The notes under the pieces are model-generated. The model had not been told where the DNA came from, ran no database searches, and worked only from the letters and a program-made list of their open reading frames with translations. The translations under genes and the position numbers were made by a program. Of a stretch of DNA of 64,000 nt, positions 1 through 8,982 are shown piece after piece (the first letter of the stretch is position 1; every line of letters begins with the position of its first letter). Where the stretch lies: assembly GCA_022844565.1 (NCBI GenBank), contig JALHLK010000001.1, positions 187,073-251,072 on the forward strand. Direction: 5' to 3'. Source of the stretch: Saprospiraceae bacterium. GTDB lineage: Bacteria; Bacteroidota; Bacteroidia; Chitinophagales; Saprospiraceae.

Positions 1-1554
1 AATAAATACCATAGGAAGTATTTGCACAAGTCCTCCAATCATCACTAAAACTGCACTAACTCCCAACATGGTCATAGGTTTGTTTTCAATCCATTTGTGC
101 CAGTATTGTTTGCCATGAGTATGTACTTCTAAGGCCGGAGCAGATGCATTAACATTTTCAACTAATTTACCAGATTTAGCAGTTTTATAAAGGTTGTATA
201 CCATTATGACAGCACCAATTAAGTAAATAAGGCCTCCCAAACTTCTCAAAGCGTACATTGGGACAATTTGAGTTACCGTTTCAAGGAAATTGCCATATTT
301 TAATATTCCATCAGGAGTAAATTGTTTCCACATCATACTTTGAGTCCAGCCCGCCCAATACATTGGCAACGCATATATTAACATACCTAGTGTACTCATC
401 CAGAAATGTGCATTGGCAAGTTTTAGAGAGTGTAAATTGGTATTGTATAATCTCGGCCACAACCAATATAAGATTCCAAATGTAAGCATACCATTCCATC
501 CTAATGTGCCGATATGCACGTGTGCTACTGTCCAGTCAGTATAGTGACTTATAGCATTTATAGATTTGATACTTAATAGAGGACCTTCTAATGTAGCCAT
601 ACCATATGCAGTCACCGCTACAACCATGAATTTTAAAATGGGGTCAGTTCTTACTTTATCCCAAGCACCTCTTAAAGTCAATAAACCATTAAGCATTCCA
701 CCCCACGATGGTGCTATCAACATGAGACTAAATACTGTGCCCAAAGCTTGTGCCCAATCAGGTAGCGATGTGTATAATAAGTGATGCGGTCCTGCCCAAA
801 TATAAATAAATATCAGTGCCCAGAAGTGAACAATCGATAATTTATAACTATACACTGGCCTATTTGCCGCTTTTGGCATGAAGTAATACATCAAACCAAG
901 ATATGGAGTTGTCAAAAAGAAGGCAACTGCATTATGACCATACCACCATTGTACTAAAGCGTCTTGTACTCCTGCAAAGATTGGAATACTGTCGGTCAAA
1001 GAAACAGGCAATTCCAAACTTCTCACTACGTGTAATAAAGTTACCGTAATCCATGTACCTATATAGAACCATATGGCTACGTAAAGGTGATTTTCTCTTC
1101 TCTTAATAATAGTACCAAACATGTTGATGCCAAAAACAATCCATACAAGTGCAATCAAAATATCAATTGGCCACTCTAATTCTGCATATTCATGTCCACT
1201 TGTGAATCCAAGAGGTAAAGAAAGTGCGGCTAATACAATTATTAATTGCCAGCCCCAGAAATGTATTCGGGATAGTGTATCACTAAACATTCTTGCTTTT
1301 AGTAGCCTCTGAAGTGAATAATATACTCCCATGTAAATTCCATTGCCTACAAAGGCAAATATAGCAGCATTTGTATGCAAAGGTCTAATCCTACCATAAG
1401 ATAAATAGGGTTGACTAAATCCTAATTCGGGCCAGACTAGCTGCAGCGCTGCCAGTAATCCTACCGTCATTCCGACCAATCCAAAAATCGCTGTAGCTAT
1501 CCCAAAATCTCTTACGATTTTGTTGTCATAACTGAAGTGTTCTAATTGACTCAT
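1..1554 (-). CDS. ccoN: cbb3-type cytochrome c oxidase, CcoN-CcoO fusion (3' end outside window)
   Basis: Catalytic subunit of the high-affinity cbb3 terminal oxidase in the inner membrane. It reduces O2 to water and pumps protons. I translated the minus strand from the ATG at 1554: 518 codons stay open to the window edge. The haem and copper ligands are visible: RPLHTNAAIF (His about 60), WWYGHNAV (His about 207), AGPHHLLYT (His 257/258) and DWTVAHVHIGTLGW. Hydrophobic helices fill the protein. After about residue 485 the sequence reads HKWIENKPMTMLG with a following GG.VQILPM helix. This resembles the N-terminal anchor of CcoO, so the protein is probably the CcoN-CcoO fusion common in Bacteroidota, with its cytochrome c domain outside the window. 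ccoS lies 17 nt upstream on the same strand. Confidence 0.94.
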   Translation of the reverse strand, partial: MSQLEHFSYDNKIVRDFGIATAIFGLVGMTVGLLAALQLVWPELGFSQPYLSYGRIRPLHTNAAIFAFVGNGIYMGVYYSLQRLLKARMFSDTLSRIHFWGWQLIIVLAALSLPLGFTSGHEYAELEWPIDILIALVWIVFGINMFGTIIKRRENHLYVAIWFYIGTWITVTLLHVVRSLELPVSLTDSIPIFAGVQDALVQWWYGHNAVAFFLTTPYLGLMYYFMPKAANRPVYSYKLSIVHFWALIFIYIWAGPHHLLYTSLPDWAQALGTVFSLMLIAPSWGGMLNGLLTLRGAWDKVRTDPILKFMVVAVTAYGMATLEGPLLSIKSINAISHYTDWTVAHVHIGTLGWNGMLTFGILYWLWPRLYNTNLHSLKLANAHFWMSTLGMLIYALPMYWAGWTQSMMWKQFTPDGILKYGNFLETVTQIVPMYALRSLGGLIYLIGAVIMVYNLYKTAKSGKLVENVNASAPALEVHTHGKQYWHKWIENKPMTMLGVSAVLVMIGGLVQILPMVFI

Positions 1555-1571
1555 ATTGATATCCGTTTAAA

Positions 1572-1739
1572 TTATTTACTGATTTCTTTTTTTGGAAGCA
1601 TATCATCTTCTAATAAGATTCTTATTGAAGGTGTACAATCATCATCATATTGTCCATCCTTTACTGCCCAAAAAAATGCAGCCAAAAACCCTAATGCGGT
1701 TATTAAACTTATGATGATTAGTAGAAGTATTATTGTCAT
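1572..1739 (-). CDS. ccoS: cbb3 oxidase maturation protein CcoS
   Basis: Small 55-residue membrane protein needed for cofactor insertion into cbb3 oxidase. The translation has one N-terminal helix (MTIILLLIIISLITALGF), then the CcoS signature FFWAVKDGQYDDDCTPS and an acidic tail with RILLEDDM. Start at the ATG at 1739, stop TAA at 1572-1574. It sits 17 nt upstream of ccoN on the same strand, the usual Bacteroidota order, so the two are probably cotranscribed. The family match and context make this assignment strong despite the short length. Confidence 0.92.
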   Translation of the reverse strand: MTIILLLIIISLITALGFLAAFFWAVKDGQYDDDCTPSIRILLEDDMLPKKEISK

Positions 1740-1829
1740 TTTAACAGTTTAAGTTATTCGATCTTCCAAATAATGGTGCAAGGTAGGAAGTGAATGCTCT
1801 GGCAAGAATGACACTCGTCAATAAGGTGC

Positions 1830-1843
1830 ATGACCTTAATCAA
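1830..1843 (-). promoter_or_regulatory. FNR/Crp-like operator candidate upstream of ccoS-ccoN
   Basis: On the minus strand this reads TTGATTAAGGTCAT, an imperfect match to the FNR-type palindrome TTGAT-N4-ATCAA. It lies about 90 bp upstream of ccoS. A second near-identical box, TTGATTAAGATCAG, lies at 2087-2100 across the end of the neighbouring gene. cbb3 oxidases are classical FNR targets in other phyla. The functional link here is inference. Confidence 0.4.
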
Positions 1844-1859
1844 TTTTGGGCAATCATGG

Positions 1860-2074
1860 AATGATCTAATGATCTAATGGTGGAATAATCTAATGATCAA
1901 ATGTTTGAATGATCTAATGTTGAGTCCACTCCGAAAACTCATTTTCGATTAGTTTGTGAAGTTAAAATGATTTTAATTAATTGAATATCAGGTGTTTGAA
2001 AAATTAAAAATTTGTCAATTTGTGGCTTTTAGACTTTTCGGAGGAGACTCAATGTTGAAATGATCTAAATGATT
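1860..2074 (+). repeat. 8-bp phased AATGNNNN tandem array, interrupted
   Basis: From 1860 to 1923 the sequence divides exactly into eight octamers: AATGATCT, AATGATCT, AATGGTGG, AATAATCT, AATGATCA, AATGTTTG, AATGATCT, AATGTTGA. The array resumes at 2051 with AATGTTGA and AATGATCT, then becomes less regular. The gap is the inverted-repeat element at 1920-2054. Three other places in the window have the same octamer pattern. No coding region was seen in 1740-2092. Confidence 0.75.
1920..2054. mobile_element. small MITE-like inverted-repeat element
   Basis: The ends are imperfect inverted repeats: TTGAGTCCACTCCGAAAA at 1920-1937, and 2035-2052, which reads TTGAGTCTCCTCCGAAAA on the other strand (16 of 18 match). 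The interior is A/T-rich and has no reading frame of note. It sits inside the octamer array, and removing 135 bp restores the array phase exactly. The octamer AATGTTGA is present on both sides (1916-1923 and 2051-2058). This can be read as an 8-bp target duplication, or as a 2-bp TG duplication around longer termini. Confidence 0.55.
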
Positions 2075-2092
2075 TAAATGCAGGTACTGATC

Positions 2093-3184
2093 TTAATCAA
2101 GGGCTTGAAATTGGTTAATTAATAGATCAAGTTTGTATACAGGATAGTATTCAAATCCGCTGGACCAAAGGATACCAATAGAGTCTATGTGGGATTTACT
2201 TATCTTTTTTACGTCACTTTTATTTTTAAACTTATATGTTGCTTTAAAAATGGTGTTTCCTGTATTATTCTCTATTTTTCCGATGATGTTGTCCTTTGCT
2301 GTCAAAAACATGGAATGTCCATAAATAAAGTTAATTTTTAAGAAGTCACCTTCTTTGATAAATCCGTAACTTTTTTGAACATCACTTGAACTAAATCTTA
2401 GTTCCAAAGTTAAAACGAAATCTTTATCTTCTTTTTCGATTTGTGCAAACCCTTTGATAAAATGATCATCTTTGTAATAATCTTTTAAATTGGAGGGTGT
2501 ATGGAGGATGAATAGGTTGTCTTCATATTGCTTATTGATTTCCCAAGGTCTTCTGTCGTCAATTGTTTGATTATCGTTTAAATTGGAATTTGTTTTTCTA
2601 GAGTTTTGTGTTGTTACTTTCTCTATGTCCTTTTGGTGCTTACCTTCATTAGTAATTGGATTATTATTAGCGGTAATAAGCTTCTTAGAATAATTATTTA
2701 TTAAGTTAGATATATCTTTTTTAGACTTAAATGTATAGACTTTGTTAAAGGAATCGAAATCAGTTTTGAGTTTTGAGTAATTTGCTTCGTTAGACTTTTT
2801 AAGGTTATTCAGGTCATTTTGTTCTGCGTTAAGTTTTTTGACTTCTGCATTGTTTTTAGCTAAATTAGCTGATTGAAGAGCACTTTGGTTAGATAATATT
2901 TCTTTATTCAGAAAAATTCGACGACCAAAGTAGTTTAGGTCCTTTTCTTGAAAATCTTTGGTAATTTTGTCTAGCTTTTGCTTATCTTCATTGTCTAAAA
3001 GAAAATTAAAATTGGGATTCTCGTAAGGATTGGTATAAGACTCCGAGACTTTCAGACTTCCGTCTTTGTCAAAATATACTACAACTCCAATTTCAGTGAC
3101 AAGCGTCTTTTGTCCGAATAAATCGATATTTACAGCTATTAGGTTAGTCAATAATATTATGAAGAACTTATTTTTTAAAGACAT
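2093..3184 (-). CDS. secreted protein of unknown function
   Basis: A 363-residue protein I do not recognise. Residues 1-24 look like a Sec signal peptide (basic start, hydrophobic core, ending near LFGQ). The middle, about residues 95-160, is rich in Lys, Asn, Leu and Ser with heptad-like spacing and may be coiled coil. A polar linker (about 165-220) follows, then a C-terminal part with alternating hydrophobic residues that could be a beta-rich domain. A TAnnTTTG element (TAACTTTG, minus strand 3213-3206) lies 22 nt upstream of the ATG, so it probably has its own promoter downstream of trmN6. The stop codon overlaps an FNR-like box at 2087-2100. Confidence 0.7.
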   Translation of the reverse strand: MSLKNKFFIILLTNLIAVNIDLFGQKTLVTEIGVVVYFDKDGSLKVSESYTNPYENPNFNFLLDNEDKQKLDKITKDFQEKDLNYFGRRIFLNKEILSNQSALQSANLAKNNAEVKKLNAEQNDLNNLKKSNEANYSKLKTDFDSFNKVYTFKSKKDISNLINNYSKKLITANNNPITNEGKHQKDIEKVTTQNSRKTNSNLNDNQTIDDRRPWEINKQYEDNLFILHTPSNLKDYYKDDHFIKGFAQIEKEDKDFVLTLELRFSSSDVQKSYGFIKEGDFLKINFIYGHSMFLTAKDNIIGKIENNTGNTIFKATYKFKNKSDVKKISKSHIDSIGILWSSGFEYYPVYKLDLLINQFQALD

Positions 3185-3240
3185 TTTTTACATTTAAATG
3201 AAGCACAAAGTTATCTACAAATGTTGTATTGCGCTATATT

Positions 3241-3975
3241 TTATGCAAATTTCAAATAGAAGTCTTTAGTGAGGCTCATGTATTTATCGGTAAAAAGATT
3301 GTTATCCTTCGATTTAATGATCAATTGGTCTTCTTTTTTATTTTCTTTTGTCTTTTTTAAAACGATCAGTAGTCTTTCAATTGGCCTTCCTTCCACAGAA
3401 ATAACATGTGTAAGTTGAGTTGGATACAAACCAAGATCATTTGCAAGTTTTATAAATTTCAAACCTTCTACATGAGGTAAAATTAGATTAAAAGAACCAT
3501 TCTCGTTTAATAATTTCGAAACAGATTCTAGTAACTCAGCGTGTGGTAATTTTATTGCATGTTTGACAGTAGCTACCTTTGAGTCAGATGAAGAAGTTCC
3601 GTCCGTGTAGTAAGGAGGATTACTTATGATTAAGTCAAATTTATCCGATGTATTTAAAGAAAATTGTTGAATGCTGCAGTGGAATAGACTGATTTTATCA
3701 CAGAATGGGCTATTATTAAAATTCATTTGAGCATCTAAACATGCATGTTCATCAATTTCTACCGCCGTTATTGTGGATGATTTTTTAGATTTTTGGGCCA
3801 TCATTAATGCTAAGATGCCAGTACCAGTACCTATATCCAATATTTTTGAAGCATTTTTGACATTTGTCCATGCTCCCAACAAAACACCATCAGTACTCAA
3901 TTTCATAGCTGCTCTTTCTTGAGCAATACTAAATTGTTTGAAATGAAAGGATGGTTTGAATTCCTCAACTATCAT
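3241..3975 (-). CDS. trmN6: tRNA1(Val) (adenine37-N6)-methyltransferase, TrmN6/YfiC family
   Basis: SAM-dependent methyltransferase that in E. coli modifies A37 of tRNA1(Val). The 244-residue length fits the family. Residues 1-35 match the family N-terminus (FKQFSIAQERAAMKLSTDG). SAM motif I is DIGTGTGILALMMAQ at about 46-60, and the N6-adenine motif NPPYY lies at about 119-123, followed by a basic/serine-rich loop typical of YfiC. The gene is single, and its 3' end lies 56 nt from the ATG of the downstream secreted-protein gene. The family assignment is secure. The exact tRNA target in this phylum is inferred. Confidence 0.88.
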   Translation of the reverse strand: MIVEEFKPSFHFKQFSIAQERAAMKLSTDGVLLGAWTNVKNASKILDIGTGTGILALMMAQKSKKSSTITAVEIDEHACLDAQMNFNNSPFCDKISLFHCSIQQFSLNTSDKFDLIISNPPYYTDGTSSSDSKVATVKHAIKLPHAELLESVSKLLNENGSFNLILPHVEGLKFIKLANDLGLYPTQLTHVISVEGRPIERLLIVLKKTKENKKEDQLIIKSKDNNLFTDKYMSLTKDFYLKFA

Positions 3976-4203
3976 AAACTACCTTGTAATACCTTTATTT
4001 ACTTTTGACTTACATCAAAGAGTCCAACAAATATAACATATTCTTTGTTTTAAATCTATTTTTAATTATTCATTTTTATTTTTAATGGTAATTTTATTTT
4101 GAAACGTACCTACTAATTGTTGATTTCTAAGTGCTTTAAATTTAAAATTCTTATGTCAAAAATTCGGATACCATAAATTTTTAAAAATTTTTTGCTCTTT
4201 ATC

Positions 4204-4233
4204 TTGGTAGAATAATTTTTTGAAGTACATTTG
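4204..4233 (+). promoter_or_regulatory. Bacteroidota-type promoter for the TonB receptor
   Basis: TTG at 4204-4206, a 19-nt spacer, then TACATTTG at 4226-4233. This matches the Bacteroidota housekeeping pattern TTG/TAnnTTTG. It ends 45 nt upstream of the receptor ATG. The rest of the gene-free stretch 3976-4278 is A/T-rich, and I saw no other structure in it except a CAAATATA (minus-strand -7 type) at 4028-4035 that could serve trmN6. Confidence 0.65.
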
Positions 4234-4278
4234 ATAATTATATTATTTACAATTGTTCATCGTTAAAGTCAATTCATC

Positions 4279-7200
4279 ATGTTAAAGCATTCATTATTAA
4301 AGTATTCTATTTATACTATGCTTCTTTTATTTTCAACTTTCACTTTTGGTCAGAACGTACTAAAAGGTAATTTAAAAGATGCGGATGATAATTTACCCCT
4401 CATAGGAGCCAATATCATAATTAAAGGAACCATTAAAGGTACCATTACTGACTTTGATGGTAATTTTGAAATAACCAATAACGAAAAATTACCTTATGTA
4501 GTGATTTTGACAATGGTAGGTTATGATTCTAAAGAAGTTACCATTAGTGAGCAAAATGCTACAATAGATGTCGCTTTAGAAACTAAGTCTTTTTTAGCAA
4601 ATGAAGTTGTTGTTTCAGCTTCAAGAACTGAGGAAAGAATTATGCAAGCACCCGTGACTGTCGAAAAACTAGATCTCGTATCTATCAAAAACTCTGTGGC
4701 AGCAGATTATTATGATCAAATCCTTAAACTAAAAGGTGTGACCAATAATATGGCTTCGCTTACTTTTAATACGATCAATACCAGAGGATTTGGTGGTGGT
4801 GGAAATACCAGATTTGTGCAATTACAAGATGGTATGGACAATGCTGCTCCATTATTAAACTTTCCAACCGGTAACGTAGTAGGTATTTCTGAATTAGATA
4901 TCAGAAGTGTAGAGCTTATCCCAGGTGCAGGTTCTGCATTATATGGTCCCAATGCCTTCAATGGTATATTGATCATGAATAGTAAAGACCCTTGGCAATT
5001 CCAAGGTTTGAGTGCATCTATCAAAACAGGTATGACGCAAGGCAGAAGGGTTGAAGGGCCAAATGGTACGTTTTCTGGTGAAGACTACAATGATCCACTT
5101 TTTGGTGCTGCTATAAGATATGCAAAAGCATTTAATGACAAGTTTGCTTTTAAACTTAATTTTTCAGGGTTTCAAGCAAGTGATTGGAGAGCACAAAACT
5201 ATTTTCAAGATAGAAATCTTGTAGGTCTGGCCACTACTGCAAATGCTGCATCAACGTACAGTAATCCTGGAGTTGCTCTTTTCGATGGATTAAATACCTA
5301 TGGAGACGAATCTTTTATACCTGTAGCAGGAGGTATGCGAAGAACAGGTTGGAAAGAATCTGATTTATTAGAAAGTAATGATGCTAAATCATTCAAATAT
5401 GATGCAGCACTACATTATAGAATCACAGATAAGATTGAAACAAACGTATCTTATAAGTTCGGATCGGGATCTACCGTATATCAAGGTTCTGAAAGATATG
5501 CATTGAGAGATTTTTCTCAACAATTTGCAAAGTGGGAATTAAATGCAGCGGATTGGAATATAAGAGCATATGGTTCATTTACTAATGATGGTGATTCTTA
5601 TAATTTGACAGCTTTGGGTGCCTTTACTAATGAGAGTATTTGGAGAAGCAGTTATCCTTCAATTTTTAATCTTGCACCAGGTGTCAATATACCTCTCACT
5701 GGTGGGTGGGCAGTGGCAGCCAATATTGCTGCGGGTTTGCCAGGGTTTACACCTGCTGCTGCAAAACAATTTGCTGATGCAGGCGGCTTTTCTACTTTTA
5801 ATGAAACACAAAAAGGTGGTGTTGCTTCGCAGATAGCAGCGGGAAGCACTTTTGCAGCAATCCAACATCCAAATCCTGCGGTACAAAGTGCTTTAAGATT
5901 AGCTGCCGCCAATGAATTAATTAGATTAGCTAGTGGTCCTGCAAGACCAGCAGCTGGTTCTCCCGAATTAGAAAGAATCATTAGTAGAGTAAGAGATACG
6001 TTATTATTCCAAAAAGGAGGTGCAGGATTTATTGATCGAAGTAGAATGTACCATGCTGAAGGAAATTACAATCTTAGTAAGCTTGTAAATAATGTGGTAT
6101 CTTGGCAGATTGGTGGTAATTTAAGGCAATTTGACTTATTCTCTGATAATACAGTATTTAATGAGACAGCGGCTAATACCAATTCTGCTGGACGTATTAT
6201 CATCAATGAATTTGGGCTTTACACACAGATAGCAAAAACATTCGCAGAAGAGCGCTTGAAATTAACAGGAAGTATTAGGTATGACAAAAATCAAAATTTT
6301 AATGGCAATGTTACTCCAAGATTTAGTTTGGTTTATTCAGGTGGCGAACAAAAGCAACACAATTTTAGATTAGCTTACCAAACAGGTTTTAGAAACCCTA
6401 CCACCCAAGGTCAGTTTATATTTTTCCCTACTACAAATATCTTGTTAGGAAGTACAGAGGCAAATGCTGGGCCATTTGGAATACATAATGGCAATGCATG
6501 GTCGAAGGAATCGTATGATAGATATGTATTAGCATTAAGATCGGGCCAAAGCATAGATAACGCTAGACAACTTTTACAAACCATCACATTCGATTATATT
6601 CAACCAGAAAAACTTCGATCAATAGAAGGAGGATATCGTGGTACAATAGGCAAGAAGCTTTATTTTGACGGAAGTGCTTATTTCAATAGGTACAATGATT
6701 TTATAGATCAAGTATTGGTAGTCAATAAAAATGTACAAACAGAGCCAAGAGCACTGGCCGCAGGGTCAGGTGATCCAGGCACAGCACCGGGTACTCCAGC
6801 TGTAGTTCGAACTACTTTTAGTCCATACATCAATGTACCAGCAGATATCTCTAGTTATGGACTAGCGGTAGGCTTGGATTACAATATTGCAAAATCATGG
6901 TCATTGTCTACCAATTACTCTTTCAATGAAGTAGATAAAAGTAAAGCTACAGGTGTGCCAGGATTTGGAGACTATGATCCAGGGTTTAATATGCCAAAAC
7001 ATATGGTAAATCTTTCATTGTCAAATCGTAGAATCATTAAAAACTTAGGCGGTACAGTGAGTTGGAGATGGCAAAATGAATTTTTCTTTAAAAATTCTTT
7101 CGGAAATGGTTTGGTACCTGAATTTAATACATTAGATTTGCAAATAAATTACTTCGTTCCTTCATTGAGATCAGCTTTCAAATTAGGTGCGACAAATCTT

Positions 7201-7290
7201 TTAAATAGAGGTTATATAACAAATATCGGTAATCCACAAATAGGCAGAATGATACATCTTACGATGACTTACGATCAGTTTGCTAAATAA
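4279..7290 (+). CDS. TonB-dependent outer-membrane receptor with carboxypeptidase-like N-terminal domain
   Basis: A 1003-residue importer barrel. Residues 1-24 form a Sec signal (cut near FGQ). Residues 25-108 are a CarboxypepD-regulatory-like beta sandwich (LIGANIIIKGTIKGT, TDFDGNFEI), often found before SusC-like and other receptors. The plug follows at about 110-235, with VVVSASRTEERIMQAP and the GSALYGPNAFNG plug motif. The rest has alternating aromatic beta strands. About residues 460-560 are unusually rich in Ala and Gly and may be an extracellular loop insertion. There is no SusD partner nearby, so the substrate cannot be named. The exbB-exbD-exbD-tonB operon at 21-23.6 kb could energise it. 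A promoter at 4204-4233 and a terminator at 7318-7350 bracket it as a single-gene unit. Confidence 0.93.
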   Translation: MLKHSLLKYSIYTMLLLFSTFTFGQNVLKGNLKDADDNLPLIGANIIIKGTIKGTITDFDGNFEITNNEKLPYVVILTMVGYDSKEVTISEQNATIDVALETKSFLANEVVVSASRTEERIMQAPVTVEKLDLVSIKNSVAADYYDQILKLKGVTNNMASLTFNTINTRGFGGGGNTRFVQLQDGMDNAAPLLNFPTGNVVGISELDIRSVELIPGAGSALYGPNAFNGILIMNSKDPWQFQGLSASIKTGMTQGRRVEGPNGTFSGEDYNDPLFGAAIRYAKAFNDKFAFKLNFSGFQASDWRAQNYFQDRNLVGLATTANAASTYSNPGVALFDGLNTYGDESFIPVAGGMRRTGWKESDLLESNDAKSFKYDAALHYRITDKIETNVSYKFGSGSTVYQGSERYALRDFSQQFAKWELNAADWNIRAYGSFTNDGDSYNLTALGAFTNESIWRSSYPSIFNLAPGVNIPLTGGWAVAANIAAGLPGFTPAAAKQFADAGGFSTFNETQKGGVASQIAAGSTFAAIQHPNPAVQSALRLAAANELIRLASGPARPAAGSPELERIISRVRDTLLFQKGGAGFIDRSRMYHAEGNYNLSKLVNNVVSWQIGGNLRQFDLFSDNTVFNETAANTNSAGRIIINEFGLYTQIAKTFAEERLKLTGSIRYDKNQNFNGNVTPRFSLVYSGGEQKQHNFRLAYQTGFRNPTTQGQFIFFPTTNILLGSTEANAGPFGIHNGNAWSKESYDRYVLALRSGQSIDNARQLLQTITFDYIQPEKLRSIEGGYRGTIGKKLYFDGSAYFNRYNDFIDQVLVVNKNVQTEPRALAAGSGDPGTAPGTPAVVRTTFSPYINVPADISSYGLAVGLDYNIAKSWSLSTNYSFNEVDKSKATGVPGFGDYDPGFNMPKHMVNLSLSNRRIIKNLGGTVSWRWQNEFFFKNSFGNGLVPEFNTLDLQINYFVPSLRSAFKLGATNLLNRGYITNIGNPQIGRMIHLTMTYDQFAK

Positions 7291-7317
7291 AGATCTAACA
7301 GTTTATTACATTTTCGC

Positions 7318-7350
7318 AGCCCTTGGTCATAGATTAAGGGCTATTTTTTT
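7318..7350 (+). terminator. rho-independent terminator of the TonB receptor gene
   Basis: Perfect 7-bp stem AGCCCTT (7318-7324) / AAGGGCT (7336-7342) with an 11-nt loop, followed by ATTTTTTT. It lies 27 nt after the receptor stop codon. Confidence 0.85.
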
Positions 7351-7450
7351 GCAATTTTTGGAAGTTAAATACGTGACAAGAAACATTTTGGAATTGAATA
7401 ATGGCTCTATGTCGATTTAAACGGGTAAATATGGATCGTACCTATGGCGC

Positions 7451-7579
7451 TTAATATTTATTCCATTCGGGGTTCTGATTACTCAGACCACCAGTGATTT
7501 CTTCAAAAGCCCTGTATCGATGGCTTTTTACATTCCAACCAAGATTTGGGAGGGGATTTACTCTCACCATTTTACTCAT
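7451..7579 (-). other. possible 42-residue small gene or gene remnant
   Basis: Inside the 505-bp gap 7351-7855, the minus strand from ATG 7579 to TAA 7451 encodes 42 residues with protein-like composition (VNPLPNLGWNVKSHRYRAF, EEITGGLSNQNPEWNKY). Its Trp, Pro, Gly and charged content is unlike the A/T-driven translations of nearby non-coding frames. The frame stays open upstream of the ATG for eight more codons. No promoter was found. It could be a real small protein or the tail of a lost gene. The rest of the gap shows only A/T-rich sequence. Confidence 0.3.
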
Positions 7580-7855
7580 AGGCTTACATCTCTCGATATA
7601 AAGTTAGCTAAACTTTTCTTTATTCGCAGACATGTTTGCGCTTGAATAAAAATTTGGGTTAAAATAATTTACTTTGTAGCAGAAAGCCTAAAATTCAATT
7701 ATCCACAGTATTTGACATAGAGCATAAATAATTCAGTGCTTTATAGCCTGCTTCTATAAACTAGTTGTACAATAAAAAAACTTTATAGACGGGTTTTATA
7801 AAGTAAATATCACCTTAATAATCATGGATTAGAATATGGCTATACAAAAGATCAA

Positions 7856-8887
7856 TTATTCATCTTCAACCTTACTTCTATTTTTTTCCCATTCCCATGC
7901 AGTTTCCATAATTTCGTTGATACCATATTTTGGTGACCAACCAAGATTTTTATTGGCTTTTTCGTAGTTAGCGTATATGGCGATCACATCCCCTGGTCGT
8001 CGTGGCCCTATTTCGTAGTTTAGTTGATTCCCACTTACTTTTTCAAAAGCGTTAATTGCTTCTAAAACAGTGACACCTTCTCCAATTCCAAGATTGTAGA
8101 CATCGGTTGTGCTTATCTGATTTCCTTCAATAAGGTAATCTAAAGCTTGAGTATGGGCTCTAGCCAAGTCCATAATATGAATAAAATCACGTATACATGA
8201 CCCATCTCTAGTTGCGTAATCACTTCCAAACACCATCATTTTGTTTCTTTTACCAATCGCTGTTTCCGTAATGACAGGTACAAGATTTTGAGCTGGAGTA
8301 GAGGGGGCTTCACCTAACTGTCCACTAGTGTGTGCACCGGCAGGATTGAAATACCTTAGCAAAATTGCTTTGTGATCAGTATTTTTAAATGAATCCTTTA
8401 TAATTTGCTCTCCCATTTGTTTCGTTCTTCCATAGGGAGATTCAGCTTCTTGCCAAGGAGTATCTTCGGTTACAGGTATATTCTCCGCATTGCCATATAC
8501 GGTGCAACTTGAACTAAAAATCAGGTTTTTTACACCATATTTTAGAGCCATTTCTAAAATGTTAAGCGTGCTATTCAAGTTGTTTTTAAAATATTGTATA
8601 GGGTATTTTACAGAATCACCAACCGCTTTAAGTGCTGCAAAATGAATAATTCCTACAAATTGATGGTCGTTAAATATACGTTCTAGTTTTGTTTGATCAC
8701 AAAGGTCAATAGGGTAGAAAGCTAAAATCTTATTAGTCAACATAGAAACTTTTTCCAAAGTATCAGGATCACTATTACATCCATTGTCGACACAAATTGG
8801 CTCATATCCAGACTCAATGAGATCAATAATCGTGTGACTTCCTATATAACCTGTTCCACCAGTAACAAGAACTTTTCCTTTATGCAT
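7856..8887 (-). CDS. galE: UDP-glucose 4-epimerase
   Basis: Interconverts UDP-glucose and UDP-galactose for envelope polysaccharide synthesis and galactose use. The NAD-binding motif VTGGTGYIGSH is at the N-terminus. FSSSCTVYGNAE carries the catalytic Ser/Thr, and SPYGRTKQMGE the YxxxK pair. The tail GWSPKYGINEIMETAWEWE is typical of GalE. I chose the ATG at 8887 (MHKGKVLVTGG, 343 residues) because it places the Rossmann strand five residues from the start as in the family. An upstream in-frame ATG at 8914 would add nine residues. It is divergent from cysQ. Confidence 0.93.
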   Translation of the reverse strand: MHKGKVLVTGGTGYIGSHTIIDLIESGYEPICVDNGCNSDPDTLEKVSMLTNKILAFYPIDLCDQTKLERIFNDHQFVGIIHFAALKAVGDSVKYPIQYFKNNLNSTLNILEMALKYGVKNLIFSSSCTVYGNAENIPVTEDTPWQEAESPYGRTKQMGEQIIKDSFKNTDHKAILLRYFNPAGAHTSGQLGEAPSTPAQNLVPVITETAIGKRNKMMVFGSDYATRDGSCIRDFIHIMDLARAHTQALDYLIEGNQISTTDVYNLGIGEGVTVLEAINAFEKVSGNQLNYEIGPRRPGDVIAIYANYEKANKNLGWSPKYGINEIMETAWEWEKNRSKVEDE

Positions 8888-8982
8888 CTTATTTGTATTT
8901 ACCAAAATTGTCAACTGCTTAACACAATTGAATGTTATTCTTTATATCTTCGCAAAGGTAAAACTTAAACTAAAGATAAGTA

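Noticed and set aside
566-784. Plus-strand open frames inside 1-1740
   Set aside because: They are shadows of ccoN/ccoS on the minus strand, which carry clear family motifs.
5652-5981. Minus-strand open frame within the TonB receptor
   Set aside because: It lies opposite the Ala/Gly-rich part of the receptor, which keeps the frame open by composition; it has no start context or motifs.
8928-8952. Promoter for cysQ from TTG 8928 and TATCTTCG 8945
   Set aside because: One mismatch in the -7 element and only 14 nt spacing, so not reported as a feature.
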